The notes under the pieces were generated by a model, which made no database searches, was not told the DNA's origin, and worked only from the letters and a program-made list of their open reading frames with translations. Positions 43,502 to 54,012 of a stretch of 64,000 nucleotides of DNA are shown piece by piece (the stretch's first letter is position 1; every line of letters begins with the position of its first letter). A program made the position numbers and the translations under genes. Source of the stretch: Typha latifolia (Eukaryota; Streptophyta; Magnoliopsida; Poales; Typhaceae); contig CM034100.1 of the NCBI GenBank assembly GCA_019914945.1, forward strand, positions 8,815,096 through 8,879,095, given 5' to 3'.

Positions 43502-43631
43502 AGATACAATATAGTTGATGTATCTTCCATTATTTTGAACTTGGATTATACTAGCAAACTTAATTGGGAAAGTGCCGCATCAGTAGTACTTTATCGAGAG
43601 GTATCTTGTGCCAATCGACATAATGTAGAAA
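43502..43631 (+). pseudogene. PMD/MAIN-like gene fragment, upstream part
   Basis: An open frame on the plus strand reads 'LNLDYTSKLNWESAASVVLY' then 'REVSCANRHNVE', ending exactly at the N3 insertion. The wording W-E/G-S-A-x-L-x-x-LYRE-x-C-x-A-x-R is that of the plant mobile domain found in MAIN and MAIN-like proteins and in MULE-derived genes. The frame continues after N3 ('KEDIVGLLYLLQI'). It is bounded at the left by element B, which inserted into it. MAIN proteins act in the nucleus in genome integrity and silencing; whether this copy came from a host gene or from a transposon carrying PMD cannot be told. Assignment is by motif memory only. Confidence 0.6.
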
Positions 43632-43833
43632 TGTAACAACCCAAACCCAAAAAAAAAAAATTTAATTGGGCACGACGCGACCGGCCACACTATGTCCGGC
43701 CTCGTGCCCATGTAAGCTGCATGCGCAGCTTGCGTGGTGGGGGCACCACGCGCTCGCTGCCGCTGCCGCAGCCAACGGGCTGTAGCCAGTTGGTCGCGAC
43801 GGGCCTCGGCGCAGCCGCAACCCCCCTCCACCG

Positions 43834-43873
<40 letters not shown>

Positions 43874-44011
43874 AAATCTCTCTCTCTATCTATCTATCTC
43901 TCTCGGTCTCCCTCTCACTGCACTCTCCCTCGACTTTCTTTCGCACTCCTCGTTGCCAACGTCAGCCCGCCGCCACATTCCCGAAGCCGCCGCCGCCAGT
44001 GAGAAACTCTT

Positions 44012-44057
<46 letters not shown>

Positions 44058-44156
44058 CCCAAGCTAGGGCTCGTCAGAGCCGAGCCGCCGGCGAGAGGCC
44101 GGCCACTGGTTGGCCAGCAGCGGCCGGTGCTCTCCCCGCCGGCCCGGGTCCGCAAG

Positions 44157-44410
44157 CTCCTCCCTCACCTCCTCTCTTTCTTCTCTTCCTCTTCTCTTCT
44201 TCTTCTTCTTTCTTCTTTCTTCTTATTTCTTATTTCTTCTTATTTCTTATTTCTTCTTCCTTTCTCCTTTCTTTCCCTCAGCTCCCCTTCTCTCTTCTTC
44301 TTCTTCTTCTCCTCCCTTCTTCTTCTTCTTCTTCTTCTTCTTCTTCTTCTTCTTCTTCTTCTCCTTTCTTTCTTTTTCATCTTCCTCCTCTGTTTCTACT
44401 CCTTTCTTTT
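44157..44410 (+). repeat. Polypyrimidine CTT/CT-rich tract
   Basis: Almost pure C/T on the plus strand with only scattered purines, including an uninterrupted run of TTC triplets (about 44317-44360). Confidence 0.9.
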
Positions 44411-45973
44411 CTGCACAGTGCTGGGCTCGACCCAGCACCGTAGCAGGCAACGCTGGGCCGAGCCCAGCACTAGTGACATTGTTTTATTATCTACTTTATT
44501 TTATATTCATATATTTATTTAATTAGGTATTACTTCCTTAATTAATGTAGATAAATTATTTAGACATTAATTATTTTAATAATAATATATATTCTTCAAC
44601 ATGATGATTATTAATTATAATTAGTATAATTGATGATTAACTAGGTTATAAAATATTATGCATAAATATAGATAATACTTATTTTGATGTAACTATGTAT
44701 TTATATCTCTATTAGATTAATAAATAGTGTTGTAAATTATAATTAATAGATTTATGTAATGATATTCATAATATATGCAATTTCAGTAATCTTAACAATT
44801 TATTATATACTATTGTGTGTAGAATAAGATACTAGTCTTATTAATTAATTAATTATTTTACATAATTAAGTAAATACTATATAACTTCTAATTAATCAAA
44901 ATAGACTAAGAAATATAAATTTATTATAAATAGATATTATCTATACTTATATCCCATTTATAATTGTTTAGCTTTTACTTTATAATTATATATTTAGAAT
45001 ATTAAATAAAAAGAAACGAACTTTTTTTCCGTATATTATAACTAGTATTTTATAATAATAGTATATCATAATATTTGAATCGTACCTATAATGTGAATCT
45101 AGTTATGTGCAAAGTAAAAGAAGTGTTTTTAAACCAAATAAACCTTTATATTATATTTGAACTAATTTTAATTGCGACTAATTAATATTACTTGAATATT
45201 TTCAGATCCCAATCCTGTTATTTGAGACCCTATGGACCTTGCTAGCGATAAGTGTCACTCGGTTATCTGACGGACGTGAGAGATGCGTGGTTTGTATCTT
45301 CTGATCAAACTGTGAGTAGTCTTATCCCCTAGACGCCTTTCTCAAATTAGGATATATTATATATTATGTACACGCATATTTTGGCCTCCAGCATGATTAT
45401 ATAATTTTATCTAAAGATGATTTCAGTGAAGCATATTTTATCATACATTTGATTAGGCTGATATGAGTTATGAGTACATTGGTGATATATAGAGATGATT
45501 ATACTGTTATGGTTTTTATGTCGGGATGATCACTATCATGAGTATGCATGTGATAGACTAGCAAAAGTATATATGGTTAGAGTCGGCATTGCATCATTTT
45601 TCTCTCAACTTCTTTACTACCTAAATTCCATAGTTGCGTGATCTGTTGTCATACTGGATATATATGCATATAATTTATCATGTATAGGAAATCATAAAAG
45701 TACATTTGTATGTGATGTGATATGATATGATATGATATGATGGCTAGAACGGTATCTGGTTCGGACTGGTACTGGACATACTCTTAGCATATGGCAGAGT
45801 ATGGTGATGGCTGATGGTTGTACTCTTAGCGTATGACAGGGTACAACTATTATTGATATACCTTTAGCGTATGGCAGGGTATGACTACTTTCTTTTGAGA
45901 TACCCTTAGCGTATGACAGGGTATGATTTATCTACAGAGATACCCTTAGCGTATGGCAGGGTATGATTCATCT

Positions 45974-46140
45974 ACAATCATCCATCTCAACTCTAAATAT
46001 CATCCACCATGCTGGACTACGGTACCCGGCCCCAAACTCAGGGTATGCTCTAAGCTTGTGACATGATGTGTATTGAGTTTGGGGCCGGGTACCGTAGTCT
46101 AGCATGGTGGATGATATTTAGAGTTGAGATGGATGATTGT
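45974..46140. repeat. 67-bp near-perfect inverted repeat in N3
   Basis: The left arm (45974-46040) and right arm (46074-46140) are reverse complements with one mismatch by eye. The loop is 33 bp. N0 has only one copy of this segment (about 7880-7950), so the second arm was gained in N3. Confidence 0.92.
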
Positions 46141-47048
46141 GATAGTGAGAGATATGTGGATTATATCTGGCTCTGACATATACGATTATCTAGTGGTTGG
46201 CATGCATCATGCATCATCATTAATGTGACCAGTTTCATAGTTTCATAATTGTTATACATGATATGTCGTTATATTCAGTGATGTTATATGGTAATTTCAT
46301 CATGTTATATATTTTTAGTTGAGGATATAATATGCTCATTCATGAGAATTTATTTCATTCATATATATGTCATTGAGGATACATATATATATGTTCATAC
46401 ATGGTATTATGCTACTTTCTGATTCATATTATCCAGTACATAATTTACTCTCTGTTTGGCATCACTGATTCGAGGTAATGTCTATTCACTGAGCCTTTTG
46501 CTCATGACTCTCTTTATTTTTTTCTAACACTTTCAGATATGTGGTACGTGATAGCGACTTGAGATATCTTGAGAAGATATTTTAGAATGATGATGAGGTG
46601 AACTATAGATGCGAGATGGTATAGATGATAGTTTAACTAGATATTGAGTTGTACCAGTATTTGATATTTGTACTCTTTTGTATTAGACGATGATTTGGAT
46701 ATTACAGGTCGAATCATAGTGTACTTTTGTATTAGTTATTTTAGTTGTATCTTGATGGTTTGTTGTGGCCTGTGTAGGTCCTACCAGATTATGTAGTGGT
46801 CTAATGTATATTATTGTGGACTGGGATATTCATATGTTAACCGGTTTATTTGGTTAATAGTATGATTTATTTGGTGATATATTATGTGATCATGGATAGG
46901 TTAACATGTTTTATTTGATGATGTCATGATTATATGTGTACAAGAGAGTATCTGTGTATGATAGGCCTCGCCCGACCTGTTGCGTGCGCCGTGCATGCTG
47001 TGTGGGCGCGTGGGCGTGCACGTACCCGTGCCAGGTGGGGGCATTTCA

Positions 47049-48077
47049 AGAAGATATAGTTGGGCTACTTTATTTATTACAGATATTTATAAGTTGATAT
47101 TTTGGTAAGTACTTGTATGCCATTATATTTCTTGCTTATCTTATTAAGATAATTATAGGTTTAGGCATGGGAGTGACTACATGTGAGCAGGCCTGATAGA
47201 CAGCTAGCTCCCATTAAGTTTGTCGATGCTGTGCCTCAGCCACAACCTTAGCTGGGTATTGCATTTAGCGTCAGTTGATAGTGCAAAAGAAATTATGGCC
47301 AAAATCCAGCATTATATATGTTGCATTTTTACCGAGATCAAATAGACTAGCAACATGAGATTAGATAATATTTGCAAATATGTAAAATTACTTCTAGCAA
47401 GATATATTTAACTTATTTTATTAATATATTTAACTTATTTTACTAATGTGTAGATTATATGAAAACCATATATAAAAGAAGTATTGGCTAAAGTACCAGC
47501 AATATGTACAATAAAAAGCGATATATGGAGGACGAGGATATCACTTATTTATTTTGATATTGTTGAGTAATATTTTCTAAATCAAGCCATTTGCATCAAT
47601 TTGGTCCAACTTAACAAATCCCTACTCCATGTTATACGGAAGACTAACTTAACGCTATTGATAGGCATGGTAAGAGTACTCATGATTGGCAGGCTCACCA
47701 TGTAGAGTATATTGCCATGAAGGGAGCAGCGTGGAGAGCATAGTGGATTCACCACCAGTGGTTGCAGCAATGAATTATAATGATCCATGCTATTGGTATA
47801 GGAGAATTACACAATTATTAATTCCTCTAGCATGTCATTATGGTATGTTTAGTATAAATTGTAATATTATGAAATGTTTGAAATTTGCCAAAAAGTTAAC
47901 TAACTACTTAATATTTGGTGTAAGTTCTTACTTTATCGGATATTCTCTCTCAAGGCTCAGATGCACTTGCCTCACATAGTAGTGATAATGGTCGAGCATC
48001 AATGAGCGCATTGTTGACATGTGTGTTAGCGCATTGCAGATGGTTGATAAGTTACAATGTTTATATGCTCCTCCTAT
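47049..48077 (+). pseudogene. PMD/MAIN-like gene fragment, downstream part
   Basis: The frame of 43502-43631 resumes with 'EDIVGLLYLLQI'. A candidate 5' splice site (ggtaagt, about 47104-47110) and 3' splice site (aattatag, about 47151-47158) would frame a very short, 54-bp intron. Farther on, 'NDPCYWYRRITQLLI' (about 47770-47815) resembles the 'DPYMxWYRRITR' block found downstream of the PMD in MAIN-like proteins. In between, the frame is broken and no motif is certain. It is cut off at about 48078 by the truncated N4 LTR. This is the only non-retroelement coding trace in the window. Confidence 0.5.
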
Positions 48078-48229
48078 AGTGCATTAGCTAGGGCAGTGGC
48101 GGTGGGCGCGTGGTGCCTCACCATGCAAGCTGCTCATGCAGCTTACATGGGCATAAGGCCGGCCATAGTGTTGCGGCCACGTCGTGCCCAAAAAATTAAT
48201 TAAAATTTTTTTTTGGGCAGGTTGTTACA
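48078..48229 (-). repeat. Truncated 3' LTR of N4
   Basis: It matches the last 150 bp of N0 (8740-8882): 'gtgggcgcgtgg', 'gcaagctgc..gcagctt', 'gggcataaggccggcca', then GTTGTTACA. Confidence 0.82.
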
Positions 48230-48247
48230 TTTTCTTTCCCCCCTAAT
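48230..48247 (-). promoter_or_regulatory. Polypurine tract of N4
   Basis: Minus strand attaggggggaaagaaaa, immediately before the LTR start TGTAACAACC. Confidence 0.85.
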
Positions 48248-50185
48248 GAAAATTTTGACCCTGAAATTTATATCACATTGGTATTGCAAGAAAAATCCAC
48301 ATATCTAGTTCCACTACCTTCTAATCAAATCGACAACCGTGCAATCTCACTTTTTCATATTTATAACTCATACATCGTTCACTAACTTACTTACTAACTC
48401 CTAACATTACACAACCCCAAGAATCTCCCATATATAAAAAAAAATTCTTAAATCTAGGCATACTATATCCATAGACATCGATAATACTACTGATTTGCAA
48501 GAAATAACGTACACTGATTCAATAATACAATAAGTGTCATATTCTACTCCAAAATATCTCAACCTGTCCAAAACTATCACTTATTCTACTAACTGCAACC
48601 ATATAACAACGTAATGCCATAATCACTTATGATAATACGATATAACCTATTTAGTAAATTATCTCCAATCTACTAAATTTATACTCTGATCCCAAACATG
48701 CTCAATAGATTATCCCTCAATATTATCACTAATACTAGGTAGAATGATAAATACAAGTTATTTCAAGAACATATGAAATACTTAACTCATGCTTTTCTTT
48801 CTAGACAAATAATGTCACTAATCTAAACATACTCAGCATTATCCGATATCCTCATAAAATTTAGTCAATGGCACAAACTCTCTTATTTCAAAATGCACAG
48901 CTCATATGCTTAAACCATTATAGAAATTACAAAATAAATCCATATAAGAGATCACACCTATTCATATAAGACTACAATATCAACTTGTATTCATAATACA
49001 TTCTTCAAACTAATATACAGTTCATCAAATCCAACCTATCAATGTTAATCCTAATGCAACCTCAAACGAATTTATACACCCTTCTAATTCTCCACATTAT
49101 CTTCCTTCTTAATCTAGAATATCTGAAAGATTAAATTCAAACTATCTGAAGAAACATACATGATAAACTTTATAATAATCTTTCTATCAATCATTTCTAT
49201 ATCTGAACTATTCATTCCTCAATTCACATAATTCCAGTTTGATCATTATCTATTTAATTACTATCACTACTATTATATCCACCAAAATATCACTTAATGA
49301 TATCAATATTCAGGTCCAAAGACTATCTACTAAGTTCTACTAAGTAATCAAATAATCTCTTCAATATCTCGATAGATATAATATTCAATTCATAATATTA
49401 ATTCATTGCCACACAAATATTTACTAATCCATCATACTTGATCTTTAAGAATACATAAACATATCTTAGACAAATCTATAAAATTATTGTACATGAACTA
49501 AAGCTACTAAGATTAATCTCCCGAATTGGTCATGCTATTATGATCTACTAATAAAATAACTGACACTAACTGATTCATATAGATCAGAAGACATCCAAAA
49601 ATATAAATTACAACCTTACTAGTATATCTTCCATTTTACTTTAGATCAACTCATAACCTTAACTTTGCAATTCATTAAAAGATCAAATTTTCACAAACTA
49701 AAATGGAATCAATCATGAAATCCATATCTCCCAATCAAATATCTTTATCTTAAGACTCAAATACAAACTTATAAGTCTTTATAATTATTAAGATCAATCT
49801 CATCATTTTCAAAGGCTCGCTCAATAACCTCTAGTAATGATTGAACATGTACGCCAACAGTTAAACAAATGTTGATATAATCACTTTTATATACATCATT
49901 ATCTATTTATCATCTAACAATATAATAAACATTCATCAATACACTGTATATGAAACATCGTAGCCTTATGTATTCCTTTCATTACCGTCCTATGAAGCAA
50001 GTAGATCAACTTCCAAATCATCTATCAATCATAATAAATAGTCATATCTATAGGCTCTATTAATGACTCTATCAAATTATCTCTCCGATTAGTATCATCA
50101 AAACAACTAACCTGTCAAAGCACATAATATTTCAATTTAACATCTATAATTAAAACCAACATATCTCATTTCTAATTAAATCATA

Positions 50186-51189
50186 TGTTAGGTTTTTAAT
50201 TGTTGGCATTCGTGTACAAAATATTCTAAGTGTATTTTTACATGTATATGAGCTTTATACAAGTCTAGAATATCTCTCGTTTGAAGAATTGTAAGATTAT
50301 TGGAAAAAAGCTGTTGAGTTCACACCGCATTCACAAACGCGTTCGAACACGGTGCGTTCACAAATGCGTTCGAATGCGGGTACTGCGTTCACACAGACCG
50401 AGAGTTGCGTTCACAAATGCTTTCGAACGCAAGTACTTGCGTTCACACAGACCGAGAGTTGTGTTCACAAACGCGTTCAAACGCGGGTACATGAGTTCAC
50501 ACAGACCGAGAGCTACATTCACAAACGTGTTCGAACGCAACCTGAAGAATTCAAGCTGTCGCGTTCGAACGCACTTGGGCCCGTTTGAACGAACCTAAGA
50601 TCAAGTCAGGCCATTCGAATGCACCCAGGCCGCGTTCGAACACACCAACGAAGTTTGAAAATATTGGATTCTCGTGAGTTCGGATAAGACTTGGATTTGA
50701 CTCTATCTTGGAGATCATATATAAGGATTATGATGCCCTATCTCTAGTGTGGTTAAGAAGCATTATTGAAGGAGACTTCTTGAGGCTACATCGGTTCTTC
50801 AACTATCAAGGTTCCACTCATCTACAAAACTTAATCTTTTGTCTTAAGGGCTATCTAGATGAAAGATTAATCTCGAGGGCTACTGAGGTTGGACTTCAAT
50901 CACGAGAAAGCAGTGAATCGTGGGTTCTAGCGAGCAAGACTTAGAAGAACAAAGTCGTTTGGATCGACGGGTTGTTTTGTGAGTCAGTCTTGTAACTGCT
51001 ACTATCATAGTGATTGGTTTTGATCCGAGTTTGGATCCGTGGTTTTTTCCCATTTGGGTTTTTCCACGTTAAAATCTTTGCATTCATCTCTGCTTTTGTT
51101 CTTAATATTTCTTTGGACTTTTACTTAAGCGAACGAGTGATATCATGGCCTAGTATTTAGATACATATTTGTGTCTAGGGGTTTTTTCA
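50186..51189 (+). mobile_element. Copia-type solo LTR T1a inside N4
   Basis: TGTTAGGTTTTT (50186) to GGGGTTTTTTCA (51189), flanks tcata/tcaca (4 of 5). U3 carries a dense run of GTTCGAA-type sites (50341-50640) with a repeated block 'gcgttcacacagaccgagag' (three to four copies, about 50390-50515). The TATA box (tatataagg) is at about 50718-50726. U5 has the typical copia wording 'ttttttcccatttgggtttt'. The other end of the same LTR family appears in reverse at 63925. Confidence 0.85.
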
Positions 51190-52478
51190 TCACATAAACC
51201 TCATATTTTATCAAGAGTCTCAACTTAATATTCTATCACATCCTCTATATAAAGTCCATCATATATACTGAACAATTTAATCTTATAGCATCATCAAAAA
51301 TCTTTCTATAACATCATTAACATCACCTAATAGTCATAAAAAAAATAAGTCTGTATATTCATAATTAAAATTCATCAACCAAGACACACGGACATCATGC
51401 TATAATATTATTATCCTCTAAATCAATGTCCAAAACTAAACTAATAATCAAAATATACTTTCACTGTCATATATGTCATGAGACCATCAACTTAGTAACT
51501 ATCTTTACTCTATATAATTCCTTCCATTTTCATTCTTTCCATCTAATCATATTCACATACTTAGCAGCTACTAAACTAAACGTACTATCGTGTTATCCAT
51601 AACTATATACATTACGTCTCAACTACTAAAATAATTCATAATCCAATAATTGTACCCATGTCATATTTCCTATGCTCATTACCCTCTTTGGTAATCATTC
51701 ACTTAAAGATTTAAACGAGACATTAATTATCTAGTAATACTATTGGACAAACATATCCCTATTAAATCATCCATCTCGTCGGTATAATCAAAATTTTATA
51801 CCTACTAACACAAGTATCTTGCAAACATAATTTATCATACTAGTCATCCCAGAAATTCCTTTCCATATACAATCTACAATCATCTATATCACATCACTTA
51901 ATATCTTTTTCGCTATACAAAATCATCATATGTCTTACTCATCTATCCACAATCCATAATTATAACCCTCATAAAAATCAAATAAGTCTCTCTGCGCATA
52001 TATCTCTTTACATCAATCTCCTAATATCAAATATATCCATAAAAGATCAAAAATCTAAAAATATGCTATATTTGCTTAGAATAATCCTCAAATCTACTGA
52101 TAATAATCCTTCTGCACAAAATACCTATCTCCACATATTTACGAATTTCTACACTTTATCACAACATACGAACAAGTCTATATATCCAATATTATGCTCC
52201 ACAGCTTATAATACCTCAACATCAATAACATCAATGCATGATTTTAGTAATATCTCTTCCTATTCATTAGTCGCTTAGATAAATTCTTAATATACCAATA
52301 TCTCAAATTATTTCTATTAATAACCTCAAATATCAAAACTTAATAATCTCAACATCATAACCAAGATCTCTATCTCAACCAATTAATATCCCACTCGTAA
52401 AGATCGATTACTAGCGTAATCCTAAAACAAACCGACAACTACTATACTAAATGGTTTGCTAGATCATTCTTAAACCTA

Positions 52479-52491
52479 GGCTCTGATACCA
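52479..52491 (-). promoter_or_regulatory. Primer binding site of N4
   Basis: Plus strand ggctctgatacca, the exact complement of tggtatcagagcc, 7 bp from the LTR at 52499. Confidence 0.88.
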
Positions 52492-52498
52492 CCTGAAT

Positions 52499-54012
52499 TG
52501 TAATGCCCCCGCTCGATATAGACAGTGCACGCCCATGCGCCCACACGGCACACGCGGCACACACGGTAGGTCCGACGGGGCCCATCACGCACAGATACTC
52601 TTGTGCACATATAATCATGACATCATCAAATAAAACCTGCTAACCTATCCATGACCACATAATCCATCATACTATAAATCATACTATTAACCAAATAAAC
52701 CTGTTAACATAAGAATATCTAAGTCCATAATAATATATACTAGACCACTACATAATCTGGCAAGACCCACACAGGCTACAACAAACCATCAAGATACAAC
52801 TAAAATAACTAATAGAAGAGTACACTATGATTCGACCTGCATTATACAAATCATCATCTGATACAAAAGAGTACAAATATCAAATACTGGTATAACTCAA
52901 TTTCTATATAAACTATCATCTATACCATCTCGCATCTATAGCTCACCTCATCATCGCTCTAAAATATCTTCTCAAGATATCTCAAGTCGCTATCACGTAT
53001 CACATATCTAAGGGGGTTAGAAAGGAAATAAAGAGAGAGTCATGAGCAAAAGGCTTAGTGAATAGACCTTATCCTAAATTAGTGATGCCAAATAAAGAGT
53101 AAATCATGTGCTGGATAATATGAATAAGAAAGAGCATCATGTCATGAATGACTATATGAATGTATCCTCAATAATATATAAATAAAAAATAGATAACATG
53201 TCATAACTGATAAATTATATAATCCTCGATAATGAATAAACAAATCTCCACATCATACTATCATCATAACTCTCTCTCAAATATGGCACATGATGCATAC
53301 CGACCATGACGATGCTATAATATCAAATGCAAGCATATATATGATGTATATTAACTACTCGATAATTAGGTAATCAGATGATAATGAAATCATATGCACT
53401 TCTCAACATCTTAGTCATCAATGTTCGCCTCTATATGTCATCATCATGCTAGACTACTGTGCACAGTCAACACTCGGTACCTGGTCTCAACATCATGCCC
53501 GAAGGCTCAGAGCATACTCTACCATCCGCAAAGAGTATCTCAAATATAATCATACCCTGCCATCCGCTAAAGGTATCAACCTCCATCTAGATCGGGAAGC
53601 CTTCTAGCTAATAGAAATCTCGTGAGGATAACTCGCCACATATGCCATAGCGAATAACATGTGTCCAAATGTCTGCTCTGCACACAGGCTAATGATCTCG
53701 GACGTAAGGCCAATAGGATCGCGATTATATCGAGCGCTCAATCATCCCACCAAGTGCGTCCTAACCCTCGCGCCCACTCGAGTATCCTCACGTTTTCTAT
53801 CAACTATCTTATCAATTACATTTCATGCTTTTCTTCTAAATGACAGATCATATGCTTATATCCAGTATGATAAAAGGTCAATCCATAATAGGAATTTAAG
53901 TGGAACAAGAATCAAGAGAAAGATGATGCAATGTAGTCTCTAACCATGTAGTCAACACATGCATACTCATACTAATCTATCACAAGCATACTCATGCTAC
54001 ATATCAACTAGA
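52499..54012 (-). repeat. 5' LTR of N4 (truncated by A1)
   Basis: Colinear with N0 and, in reverse, with N3: the GCCCCC end, 'cctgctaacctatccatg', 'aagatatctcaagtcgctatcacgta', and the decayed hairpin array (53510-53575). It continues to 54012, where A1 starts. Confidence 0.82.

Larger units (their letters stand above)
43632..47048 (+). mobile_element. Solo LTR N3 (N family, 3.4 kb)
   Basis: TGTAACAACCCAAACCC (43632) to GGGGGCATTTCA (47048). The flanks agaaa (43627-43631) and agaag (47049-47053) match at 4 of 5 bases. Removing it restores the PMD-like frame. From left to right: GC-rich head with hairpins (43714-43731, 43734-43749), CT repeats (about 43830-43872 and about 44010-44055), a 0.25-kb polypyrimidine tract (44157-44410), two hairpins of the GCTGGGC/GCCCAGC type (44418-44438 and 44452-44468), an AT-rich body, the hairpin array (45774-45975), a 67-bp inverted repeat (45974-46140) and a conserved tail. 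No coding sequence; the long Leu/Ser frames in the head are repeat artefacts. Confidence 0.87.
48078..54012 (-). mobile_element. N4, large non-coding LTR element (LARD type), minus strand
   Basis: The 3' LTR tail (48078-48229) ends GTTGTTACA and is followed by a polypurine tract (minus strand attaggggggaaagaaaa, 48230-48247). The 5' LTR begins TGTAATGCCCCCG at 52499, with a perfect tRNA-iMet-type primer site at 52479-52491. The internal 4.2 kb therefore has both priming signals but, on both strands, no gag or pol motif and no frame of note apart from the inserted T1 LTR. The plus strand of the internal region is conspicuously G-poor. That is the definition of a LARD, mobilised in trans if at all. 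Both LTRs are incomplete: the outer part of the 3' LTR is lost at the PMD fragment, and the 5' LTR is cut by A1. Confidence 0.82.

Noticed and set aside
43734..44526. 262-codon Ser/Leu/Phe-rich frame and its neighbours
   Set aside because: Product of CT and CTT repeats in the N3 LTR head. Equally long frames exist on the other strand; no start context or family.
47582..47979. Whole 97-codon plus-strand frame as an intact small gene
   Set aside because: Only the middle part resembles a PMD-type block; upstream codons are broken and the frame is cut by repeats, so it is reported as part of a pseudogene.
50281..50598. 105-codon frame with internal repeats
   Set aside because: It translates the repeated GTTCGAA-containing U3 of LTR T1a. 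The repeat is readable in other frames and on the other strand too.
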